Shown one piece after another: positions 1 through 6,754 of a DNA stretch of 8,404 nt. The notes beneath the pieces were generated by a model. The model worked only from the letters and a program-made list of their open reading frames with translations. It did not search any database and was not told the origin of the DNA. The DNA is from Bacillota bacterium (GTDB taxonomy: Bacteria > Bacillota > Clostridia > Christensenellales > CAG-138): contig JAEWYV010000119.1 of assembly GCA_023458615.1 (NCBI GenBank), forward strand, positions 1 to 8,404. Direction: 5' to 3'. Made by a program: the position numbers and the translations under genes. The first letter of the stretch is position 1. Every line of letters starts with the position of its first letter.

Positions 1-1272
1 CACCCGATCTCCAAGGTGCTTCCCATTGCATTGTTTCTCGTCGGGCTCTATCTGCTGCTGCGCTATACCATCGGGTTTGACTTCTTTGGGTATATTCCGA
101 AGATCGACAGCACGATCTCCCTCTCCGCGCTGTTCGTTACGGGATTGTTCACCAGCGTGCATTGCATCGCAATGTGCGGCGGCATCAATCTCTCTCAGAG
201 CGTCGGCACAAAGGGTACTGGCAAGGCAAGCCTCCGTAACCCTCTTCTTTACAATCTGGGTCGTGTAATCTCGTATACCGTCATCGGCGGAGTGGTCGGC
301 GGCATCGGCTCTGTACTCTTCCTCAGCGAAACACTCAAGGCTATCCTGCTTGCGCTCGCCGCGGTTGGTATGCTGCTGATGGGGCTAAGCATGCTGGGCT
401 GGCTGCCATCTTGGCTCACGCCGCGTATGCCGCGATTCCTCGCCGCGAAAATCGGCAAGAAAAGCGCGGGTAAAGGCCCTCTCGTAATTGGGTTGCTCAA
501 CGGGTTTATGCCCTGCGGACCGCTTCAGGCGATGCAGCTCTACGCGCTGGCAACCGGTTCCGTGCTGACGGGCGCGTTGTCAATGTTCCTTTTTTCCCTC
601 GGCACAGTGCCACTGATGCTCGGCGCAGGCGCGCTGTTCTCCGTACTAAAGGGTAAGTTTGCCTATGTAATTCAGAGGGTCAGCGCCGTTCTCGTCGTGT
701 TTTTCGCCATCGTCATGGCAACCAACGCGGCCTCTCTGCTTGGTCTGGGCTCCTCCGTCACCCTGGGTGCGACTCCCGCCGCAACAGCCGCCGTACAGAA
801 GCAGGAAGCGAGCACAGATTCCCTGCTCCAGCAGGCACTGGACAAGGGCTATCTCCCCGCAACGCTCGATGGCGGTGTGCAAAAAGTGCAGGCGAACCTG
901 AATCCCTCCGTTTATCCGTTTATCATCGTACAAAAGGGTATCCCTGTGGAATTCACCATTACGGCGGAGGAGCAAAACATCACCGGATGCAACCAAACCG
1001 TGGTGCTCCCGTCCTTCGATGTGAAAAAGGCACTGACATCCGGCGACAATGTGATAAAATTTACACCAGAGGAGACCGGGCTCATCCCATACACCTGCTG
1101 GATGGGCATGCTGGATGGGCGAATCCTTGTCGTAGATGATTTATTTGCGGCAACTGCCCCCGCAGCAACACCAGCGCCAGCAGCCACAACGGCACCAGCT
1201 GCCACAGAAGCGCTGGATCCCGCCGTACCAAATCTCAACACAACCCGTTCGCCGGGCTCATGCTGCGGCTAA
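1..1272 (+). CDS. DsbD_2 (TauE/SafE-like) membrane protein with C-terminal cupredoxin-like domain, 5' partial
   Basis: Probable membrane component of copper handling. The frame is open from base 1. A GTG at 16 is the first start-like codon, but it lies inside a hydrophobic run and I see no ribosome site, so the gene very likely begins outside the window. Numbering from the first visible codon, there are about seven membrane segments in residues 6-247. They carry the family signature SVHCIAMCGG (Cys55, Cys59) and a second conserved motif, GFMPCGPLQ (Cys172), which suits thiol chemistry or metal passage in the membrane. Residues about 290-380 resemble a cupredoxin fold: a GCNQ turn (Cys330) and YTCWMGM (Cys366, Met368, Met370) replace the usual His ligands. 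An Ala/Pro-rich linker (about 384-405) leads to a Cys-Cys-Gly terminus. It lies 13 bases before the Cu ATPase, so the two are probably cotranscribed. In relatives I recall, the missing N-terminus can hold a heavy-metal-associated domain. The family call is firm; the transported species is unknown. Confidence 0.85.
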   Translation, partial: HPISKVLPIALFLVGLYLLLRYTIGFDFFGYIPKIDSTISLSALFVTGLFTSVHCIAMCGGINLSQSVGTKGTGKASLRNPLLYNLGRVISYTVIGGVVGGIGSVLFLSETLKAILLALAAVGMLLMGLSMLGWLPSWLTPRMPRFLAAKIGKKSAGKGPLVIGLLNGFMPCGPLQAMQLYALATGSVLTGALSMFLFSLGTVPLMLGAGALFSVLKGKFAYVIQRVSAVLVVFFAIVMATNAASLLGLGSSVTLGATPAATAAVQKQEASTDSLLQQALDKGYLPATLDGGVQKVQANLNPSVYPFIIVQKGIPVEFTITAEEQNITGCNQTVVLPSFDVKKALTSGDNVIKFTPEETGLIPYTCWMGMLDGRILVVDDLFAATAPAATPAPAATTAPAATEALDPAVPNLNTTRSPGSCCG

Positions 1273-1273
1273 A

Positions 1274-1280
1274 AAGGAGG
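1274..1280 (+). promoter_or_regulatory. Strong ribosome binding site of copA
   Basis: AAGGAGG stands five bases before the ATG at 1286 and just after the stop of the preceding gene. It fixes the copA start and rules out the longer upstream reading. Confidence 0.85.
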
Positions 1281-1285
1281 CAATC

Positions 1286-3763
1286 ATGACAGAACAACAA
1301 TATCAAGTAACCGGAATGACCTGCTCCGCCTGCTCTGCTGCCGTACAGCGCGCCGTTTCCAAGATGGACGGCGTGAGTCGTGCGGAGGTAAACCTCGCAA
1401 CCGAGACACTGCGCGTTCAGTTTGACGAGGGAAAGCTCGGTTTTGACAACATAAAAGCGGTGGTGGAAGACGCAGGTTACGGCCTCGTCGCGCCGCAGGT
1501 CTATAAGCATGCCGAACTCGGCGTAGAGGGCATGACCTGCGCAAGCTGCTCCGCCGCTGTCGAGCGCGCGCTGAAAAAACTGGACGGGGTCAGCGATCCT
1601 TCGGTCAACCCTGCGACCAACCGTGCCTCGTTTTCCTATGATCCAACTCGTGTCAAGCTTGCGCAGGTGCGCGAGGCGATCACCAGGGCAGGCTATACCC
1701 CCCTGGATCTTGCCACGGAGGACACGCGCGATCTGGAGCAGGAAAAGCGCGAAAAAGCCCTGCGTCGCATGCGCCTTCGTTTGATTGTTTCCATCGTGTT
1801 TTCCGCGCCGATTCTCTACATCGCAATGGCGCATATGTTCCCCAAACTCGGCGTGCCGCTGCCCGCTTTTATGAACCCGCACCAGTTCCCGCTTGTGTTC
1901 GCGGTCGTGCAACTGCTTCTAACCATCCCCGTGCTCTTTGCGGGCAGTCGTTTCTTCCGCGTTGGATTTAAAACGCTGTTCAAGGGCGCGCCGAACATGG
2001 ACACGCTGGTGGCAATCGGCACAGGCAGCGCGTTTCTCTATGGCGTATATGCAACCGTGAGTATTTATCTTGGCGACTATGGCTTTGCGCAGCACCTCTA
2101 TTTTGAGTCCGCCGCCGTGGTCATCACGCTGGTCATGGTCGGGAAATATCTGGAGGCCGTGAGCAAGAGTAAGACCTCGGAAGCCATCAAAAAGCTCATG
2201 AACCTCCGCCCGCAGACCGCCGTTATCGTGAAAGATGGCGTGGAGCTGGAGGTCTCGCTGGACGAGGTCGCCGTTGGCGATGTCGTTCTGGTTCGCCCCG
2301 GCGCGGCAATCCCCGTCGACGGAACCGTGCTTGACGGCGCCTCCAGCGTGGACGAAAGCATGCTGACCGGCGAGAGTCTGCCCGTGGAAAAGCAGCCCGG
2401 TTCGGCGGTTACCGGTGGAAGCATCAACGGCGAAGGGTTGCTCCATTTTACCGTTACCCGCGTAGGTGAGGACACGGCACTTTCTAAAATCATCCATCTT
2501 GTCGAGGAAGCACAGGGGCGAAAAGCACCCATCGCTAAGCTTGCGGATGTTATCTCCGGTTATTTTGTGCCTGCCGTGCTGGCCATCGCCGTGCTTGCCG
2601 CGGTGGTCTGGGCGCTGGTTGGAAAAGACTTTAACTTCGTGCTCAATATCTTTGTCACCGTACTCGTCATCGCCTGCCCGTGCGCGCTGGGGCTCGCAAC
2701 GCCGACCGCCATCATGGTTGGCACGGGTAAGGGCGCGGAGCTCGGCGTTTTGATCAAAGGCGGCGAAGCGCTGGAAACGACGCATAGCATCAACGCCGTC
2801 GTGCTCGACAAAACAGGCACCATTACGCAGGGCAAGCCGGAACTCACGGACATCGCCCGCTTCACAGCGGATAGCGAGGACGAGGTTCTTCTGCTCGCCG
2901 CCTCTGCCGAGCATGGATCGGAGCATCCCATTGCGCGCGCCATTGTGCAGGCGGCGCAAGCACGCGGTCTCACGCTTGCCTCGGTCGATCAATTCCGCGC
3001 GATCCCCGGGCGCGGCATCGAAGCCGTGGTAAACGGACGGCGCATCTTCGCGGGTAGCGCGAAGCTTATGGTGGAGAGTGGAATCGATCTTTCGCAATCC
3101 GTAAAACCCGCAACTGCCTTTGCAGCCGCGGGCAAAACCCTGATGTATATCGCAATCGACGGCACGCTGCATGCGTTGATGGCAGCGGCGGACGCGGTGA
3201 AACCCACGAGTCGGCACGCCATCGAGCAGCTCAAGTCGCTGGGGCTGGAGGTCTATATGCTCACGGGCGATAACGCCAGCACCGCCCGCGCGGTTGCCGA
3301 GAGCGTCGGCATCACGCACGTGCTGTCCGATGTTTTGCCGGACGGCAAGGCAAGCGAAGTGCAGAAACTACAGGCCGAGGGCAAGCGCGTTGCCATGGTT
3401 GGCGATGGCATCAACGACGCTCCTGCGCTCGTGCAGGCGGATGTCGGCATGGCGATTGGCACCGGCACGGATGTTGCGGTTGAATCCGCCGACGTCGTGC
3501 TCATGCGCGGCGATCTTTCCGCCGTCAGCGCCGCCGTTGCGCTCTCGCGTGCAACCATCCGTAACATCCGCCAGAATCTCTTCTGGGCATTTGCTTACAA
3601 TATCGTCGGCATTCCGTTTGCCGCGGGCGTGTTCTATGCCTTTGGCGGCCCGCTGCTGACCCCAGTCTTTGCGGGCGCCGCCATGGCGCTGAGCTCCGTC
3701 TCCGTGGTCACTAATGCGCTGCGGCTCAAGCGATTCCGGCTGAAAGTAACCAACCAAGATTAA
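1286..3763 (+). CDS. copA: Cu(I)-exporting P1B-type ATPase CopA
   Basis: Couples ATP hydrolysis to export of Cu(I) across the cytoplasmic membrane. The 825-residue length is normal for a CopA with two metal domains. In order: heavy-metal domain 1 (about 4-66, GMTCSAC with Cys13 and Cys16); heavy-metal domain 2 (about 76-138, GMTCASC with Cys85 and Cys88); membrane helices from about 165; actuator TGES (361-364); intramembrane CPC (464-466); phosphorylation motif DKTGT (Asp508); SEHP (545-548) in the nucleotide domain; TGDN (660-663); GDGINDAP (706-713). The last two helices carry YN (771-772) and MxxSS (Met800, Ser803, Ser804). CPC with YN and MxxSS is the P1B-1 pattern that specifies Cu(I), not Zn or Cd. 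The ATG at 1286 is chosen because AAGGAGG lies five bases upstream. The frame stays open 150 bases further back, but only as overlap with the preceding gene. All catalytic residues are present. Confidence 0.97.
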   Translation: MTEQQYQVTGMTCSACSAAVQRAVSKMDGVSRAEVNLATETLRVQFDEGKLGFDNIKAVVEDAGYGLVAPQVYKHAELGVEGMTCASCSAAVERALKKLDGVSDPSVNPATNRASFSYDPTRVKLAQVREAITRAGYTPLDLATEDTRDLEQEKREKALRRMRLRLIVSIVFSAPILYIAMAHMFPKLGVPLPAFMNPHQFPLVFAVVQLLLTIPVLFAGSRFFRVGFKTLFKGAPNMDTLVAIGTGSAFLYGVYATVSIYLGDYGFAQHLYFESAAVVITLVMVGKYLEAVSKSKTSEAIKKLMNLRPQTAVIVKDGVELEVSLDEVAVGDVVLVRPGAAIPVDGTVLDGASSVDESMLTGESLPVEKQPGSAVTGGSINGEGLLHFTVTRVGEDTALSKIIHLVEEAQGRKAPIAKLADVISGYFVPAVLAIAVLAAVVWALVGKDFNFVLNIFVTVLVIACPCALGLATPTAIMVGTGKGAELGVLIKGGEALETTHSINAVVLDKTGTITQGKPELTDIARFTADSEDEVLLLAASAEHGSEHPIARAIVQAAQARGLTLASVDQFRAIPGRGIEAVVNGRRIFAGSAKLMVESGIDLSQSVKPATAFAAAGKTLMYIAIDGTLHALMAAADAVKPTSRHAIEQLKSLGLEVYMLTGDNASTARAVAESVGITHVLSDVLPDGKASEVQKLQAEGKRVAMVGDGINDAPALVQADVGMAIGTGTDVAVESADVVLMRGDLSAVSAAVALSRATIRNIRQNLFWAFAYNIVGIPFAAGVFYAFGGPLLTPVFAGAAMALSSVSVVTNALRLKRFRLKVTNQD

Positions 3764-3791
3764 TTTTACGCCAAGAGAGGAATGGAACTAT

Positions 3792-4448
3792 ATGAAAAAA
3801 AAGCGAACCATCGCAATTGCGCTTGCGCTTGTCGCGATTATTCTGACCGGATGTGCCGCTGCTGACGTCATCCTGAATAACAGCCCGACGTCCCTAGATA
3901 CGATTTTACAGAAGTATCCCTCCATCTTGACGGACAACACGGAGTCCGACCATTACTACTATCTCTCCGTCGATGGAGAAACCACGCTGAAAGTCAGCCA
4001 TGATTACAGCATGACCGGTGCGGAAGACCTCGTAATGCAGACCCCATTGAAGCCTTTCGTGGACGCGGGACTCGATCCTGCGAAGCTTGGCACGGGATAT
4101 CGCACAGATGATACCATGCTATATTTCACCGCCGACTTTGGTGATGGCAACGGCAAGCAGGATACATTTACGAACGCGCTGTTTGAGAGCGTAAAGGCTG
4201 ACCGCAAAATCCTCTCCTATCATGCCGATCTCGACCACTTCGGCATCCAGCTGCCCGCAGGTAAGGTGGAATGGGCGAAGGATGAATCGACCAACGACAA
4301 GGATATCGTGTTTGTGATTGCGGCAAAGCCGCTAGCCGATCTCGGCGTTGACGTACAGAATATCGACGGCTGGATTTTCAAAACCATGAAGGATGACGCG
4401 GGCCGGGACTTTGACGTGCTGCTCAAACCGTATTCCCTCGAAGCCTAA
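3792..4448 (+). CDS. Secreted lipoprotein of unknown function with duplicated domain
   Basis: I do not recognise a named family. The 218-residue product starts with a typical lipoprotein signal: Lys/Arg at 2-5, a hydrophobic core at 7-18, and the lipobox LTGC with Cys21 as the lipid-modified residue. It should therefore be anchored outside the membrane. Cys21 is its only cysteine. The mature part appears to hold two related units, about 52-117 and 147-213. Each starts with Asp-His (53-54 and 148-149), and each has a matching core where KPFVDAGLD (87-95) aligns without gaps to KPLADLGVD (179-187). Histidines 54, 70, 144 and 149 are possible metal ligands, though this is speculation. The gene follows copA by 28 bases with no terminator between, and an AGAGAGG ribosome site ends 11 bases before the ATG. 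It is thus probably cotranscribed with the copper genes. A role in extracytoplasmic copper binding or sensing is inferred from position only. Confidence 0.8.
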   Translation: MKKKRTIAIALALVAIILTGCAAADVILNNSPTSLDTILQKYPSILTDNTESDHYYYLSVDGETTLKVSHDYSMTGAEDLVMQTPLKPFVDAGLDPAKLGTGYRTDDTMLYFTADFGDGNGKQDTFTNALFESVKADRKILSYHADLDHFGIQLPAGKVEWAKDESTNDKDIVFVIAAKPLADLGVDVQNIDGWIFKTMKDDAGRDFDVLLKPYSLEA

Positions 4449-4477
4449 TTGCAAAGCGCATATTTCGGGCGTATGCT
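4449..4477 (+). promoter_or_regulatory. Possible sigma-70-type promoter for the two-component genes
   Basis: TTGCAA (4449-4454) and TATGCT (4472-4477) each match four of six consensus bases and are separated by 17 bases. Transcription would start near 4484, about 85 bases before the regulator ATG. The match is modest, and readthrough from the copper genes is the alternative. Confidence 0.3.
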
Positions 4478-4502
4478 AAAAAAGAGCTGCGCCCGAAGCG
4501 CT
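4455..4502 (+). repeat. Long interrupted inverted repeat (terminator-like hairpin or operator)
   Basis: TTCGGGCG (4464-4471) pairs perfectly with CGCCCGAA (4490-4497). Inside it, GCT (4475-4477) pairs with AGC (4485-4487) around a 7-base A-rich loop. Outside it, AGCGC (4455-4459) pairs with GCGCT (4498-4502), leaving a four-base bulge on the left. The sequence after it, ATTTAGTAG, has only a weak T run, so an efficient intrinsic terminator is doubtful. The repeat also straddles the candidate promoter -10, so a protein-binding operator is an alternative. Confidence 0.55.
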
Positions 4503-4569
4503 ATTTAGTAGTGAATCAAGGGCAGTTTGAAGCAAAACAGACGCGATTCGGGGAGCAAGCAGGATCGAT

Positions 4570-5274
4570 ATGGAAGTAAACGAAACCATACTCGTCGTGG
4601 AAGACGAGGTAAAAATAGCGGATGTGTTGAAGTCCTATCTCGAACGGGAAGGGTTTCTTGTCGCTTGCGCGGCAGACGGCGAGGAAGCGTTGCAAAAGTT
4701 CGCTTCGCTCTCCCCCTCGCTGGTTTTGCTTGACCTCATGCTGCCAAAGCGCTCCGGCGAAGCAGTCTGCCGCGCAATTCGCGCGCAGAGCGACACGCCA
4801 ATCATCATGCTCACGGCAAAGACCGAAGAGGAATCCATCCTCGGCGGCCTCGCCATCGGCGCGGATGATTACGTAACCAAGCCCTTTAGCCCCCGGCAGG
4901 TGGTCGCCCGCGTCTATGCCGTGCTCCGCCGCGCGGGAACAGGACGCGAGAAAAGCAGCCGCGTTCTAGAGTTTGACAATGGCAGACTCAAAATCGACGT
5001 TGCCGCGCGCCGCGTGCTCCGCGATAATACGGAGCTATCACTCACCCCCAGCGAATACAACCTCCTCGCCGTGTTTTATAAGCATCCTGGACGGACGTTT
5101 ACACGGGACGAGCTGATCGCCGCTGCGCTGGGTGAGGATTACGAAGGATATGACCGAGTGATTGACACGCACATCAAGAACCTGCGCCAGAAGATTGAGC
5201 CGGATGTAAAGCAGCCGCGCTATCTCGTCACCATACACGGCGTCGGCTATCGGTTCAACGGAGGTGAACGATGA
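4570..5274 (+). CDS. OmpR/PhoB-family response regulator
   Basis: DNA-binding transcription factor of a two-component system. The 234 residues are full length. The receiver domain (about 6-118) has the acidic pair Glu11/Asp12, phosphoacceptor Asp55 in LVLLDLMLP, Thr82 and Lys104 (in VTKPF). The C-terminal winged helix (about 131-230) includes the recognition-helix stretch RVIDTHIKNLRQKIE (196-210) and the wing ending GVGYRF. The ATG at 4570 has AGGA five bases upstream and gives the standard N-terminus ahead of ILVVEDE. The stop overlaps the start of the kinase gene, so the two are translationally coupled. Lying directly after copA and the lipoprotein, it plausibly regulates them, but the target is inferred from context. 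The receiver and DNA-binding parts look intact. Confidence 0.95.
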   Translation: MEVNETILVVEDEVKIADVLKSYLEREGFLVACAADGEEALQKFASLSPSLVLLDLMLPKRSGEAVCRAIRAQSDTPIIMLTAKTEEESILGGLAIGADDYVTKPFSPRQVVARVYAVLRRAGTGREKSSRVLEFDNGRLKIDVAARRVLRDNTELSLTPSEYNLLAVFYKHPGRTFTRDELIAAALGEDYEGYDRVIDTHIKNLRQKIEPDVKQPRYLVTIHGVGYRFNGGER

Positions 5275-6689
5275 AACCCGCAACACTGCGCACAAAACTC
5301 ACCGGCGCGTTTCTCGCAATTGCGCTGTTTTCCCTTGCACTCGTCGGTATACTGGCCAATCTCTTTCTCGCCAGGCAGTTTGAGCGTTACGCGACCGACC
5401 GCCTGAACGCGGATATGGCCGCAACGGTGGAGCAGGTCTCCGCGCTCTATGCCCACGCGGGGCGCTGGGACGCGGTCAGCCTCGACGAAACGGGCATGAA
5501 TCTGCTCACCGACGGCTTGATTCTGCGCATCGAGGGCAACGACGGCGCGATTATCTGGGACGCGCGCGTCCATAACAACGGCATGTGCATGCGCATTCTT
5601 TCGAACATGGCGCAAAACATGCAGTCCTATAACGCAAGCTTTCAGGGCGGCTATGAGGAGAAGAGCTTTCCTGCCGTTGCCGACGGGAAAACGGTTGGAA
5701 CCATCCATATCGGCTACTATGGCCCCTACTATTTTAAGGACGCGGATTTACAGTTTTTAACCGCGCTCAACCGCCTCCTGTTGATCGCGGGCGCGGTTGC
5801 CCTTGCGGCCTGCGTATTCATTGGCGCGTGGCTCGCGCGGCGTTTTTCCAAACCGATTGCGGACGTCATCCACGCCGCCGGGCATATCGCGGAGGGTGAG
5901 TATCACAAGCGGCTCACGCCGTCCGCCGATACGGCGGAGTTGCTGGAGCTGACACATTCACTCAACAGTCTCGCCGATTCGCTGCAGGAGCAGGAAACCT
6001 TAAGAAAGCGTCTGACTGCGGATGTGGCGCACGAACTGCGCACACCGCTGACCACGCTGCAAAGCACGGTGGAGGCCATGTTGGACGGCGTTTGGGAACC
6101 GAATGAAGCGCACCTGGCGAGCTGCCGTGAGGAAATTCTCCGCCTGAATAAGCTTGTGGATGAACTCGGGTCTCTATCACGCTATGATTCCGAGTCGCTC
6201 ACGCTTCAACGGGAACGGTTTGATCTGCTCGATCTTGCGCAAGCGACCGCGCAGCACTTTGAAAGCGCGGCGCAAAACGGCGGTGTCTCCCTGCACGTTT
6301 CCGGTACGGCGGCTCCGGTTTTTGCCGATCGGGACAAAATCGGGCAGGTGCTCGTCAACCTGCTGCACAATGCACTCAAATTCACCCCCGCAGGCGGCAG
6401 CATCTCGCTGGAGGCAGCGGCGGAGGGCACGGTCGCAACGCTCACCATACGCGACACGGGAAGCGGCATTTCGCCGGAGGATCTGCCGCATATCTTTGAG
6501 CGGTTCTATCGCGCCGACCCTTCGCGGAGTCGGCAGACGGGCGGCAGCGGCATCGGCCTTGCCATCGCGCTTGCCATTGCGCGCGCACACGGCGGAACGA
6601 TTACCGCAACAAGCGAAGTTGACGCGGGCAGCACGTTTGTCCTATCGCTCCCTACTGACGCAGACGATCCGATTCATGAAACACTATGA
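5271..6689 (+). CDS. Membrane sensor histidine kinase with Met/Cys/His-containing sensor domain
   Basis: Cognate kinase of the preceding regulator; 472 residues. Order: membrane helix 1 (about 12-33), an outer sensor region (about 34-166), membrane helix 2 (about 168-190), a HAMP linker (about 188-240), HisKA with phospho-acceptor His254 in DVAHELRTPL, then the ATP-binding domain with N box Asn367, G1 DTGSGI (395-400), FERFYR (409-414) and G2 GGSGIGL (424-430). All catalytic boxes are intact. The outer region has a soft-ligand cluster, His101, Met105, Cys106, Met107, Met113 and Met117. Together with the copper genes upstream, this points to sensing Cu(I) or a similar thiophilic metal. I recall related clostridial kinases with a similar WDA...H...C...M stretch whose ligand is unclear, so the ligand is inference. 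The start overlaps the regulator stop as ATGA, with GGAGGTGA at 5260-5267 as the ribosome site. A strong terminator follows seven bases after the stop. Confidence 0.95.
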   Translation: MKPATLRTKLTGAFLAIALFSLALVGILANLFLARQFERYATDRLNADMAATVEQVSALYAHAGRWDAVSLDETGMNLLTDGLILRIEGNDGAIIWDARVHNNGMCMRILSNMAQNMQSYNASFQGGYEEKSFPAVADGKTVGTIHIGYYGPYYFKDADLQFLTALNRLLLIAGAVALAACVFIGAWLARRFSKPIADVIHAAGHIAEGEYHKRLTPSADTAELLELTHSLNSLADSLQEQETLRKRLTADVAHELRTPLTTLQSTVEAMLDGVWEPNEAHLASCREEILRLNKLVDELGSLSRYDSESLTLQRERFDLLDLAQATAQHFESAAQNGGVSLHVSGTAAPVFADRDKIGQVLVNLLHNALKFTPAGGSISLEAAAEGTVATLTIRDTGSGISPEDLPHIFERFYRADPSRSRQTGGSGIGLAIALAIARAHGGTITATSEVDAGSTFVLSLPTDADDPIHETL

Positions 6690-6695
6690 TCGCAA

Positions 6696-6734
6696 AACAC
6701 ACAAAAACGCCCAAATAGGGCGTTTTTGTGTGTT
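6696..6734. terminator. Bidirectional Rho-independent terminator between convergent operons
   Basis: A perfect 17-bp stem (6696-6712 with 6718-6734) encloses a 5-base loop, AAATA. The GC core CGCCC/GGGCG is flanked by five A on the left and five T on the right, with further AC/GT pairing outside. It lies seven bases after the kinase stop on the + strand and 20 bases after the GTPase stop on the - strand. It therefore fits termination of both operons. Confidence 0.92.
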
Positions 6735-6754
6735 GAATGTTTATTCTAATGCTT

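Noticed and set aside
16..18. GTG as the true start of the first gene
   Set aside because: The frame is open to base 1, the codon lies within a hydrophobic segment, and no ribosome site can be seen in the 15 bases before it.
1136..1285. Extension of the copA frame 50 codons upstream
   Set aside because: It overlaps the end of the preceding gene, is Gln/Pro/Arg-rich and unlike CopA, and the strong ribosome site lies immediately before the ATG at 1286.
1919..3319. Long antisense frame (466 codons) opposite copA
   Set aside because: It lies wholly within a clear CopA gene, its composition is Arg/His/Gly-rich without recognisable motifs, and long antisense frames are expected in GC-biased genes.
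4527..4733. Small + strand frame of 68 codons over the start of the response regulator
   Set aside because: Most of it overlaps the regulator gene in another frame, its product is Arg/Gly-rich, and there is no good ribosome site.
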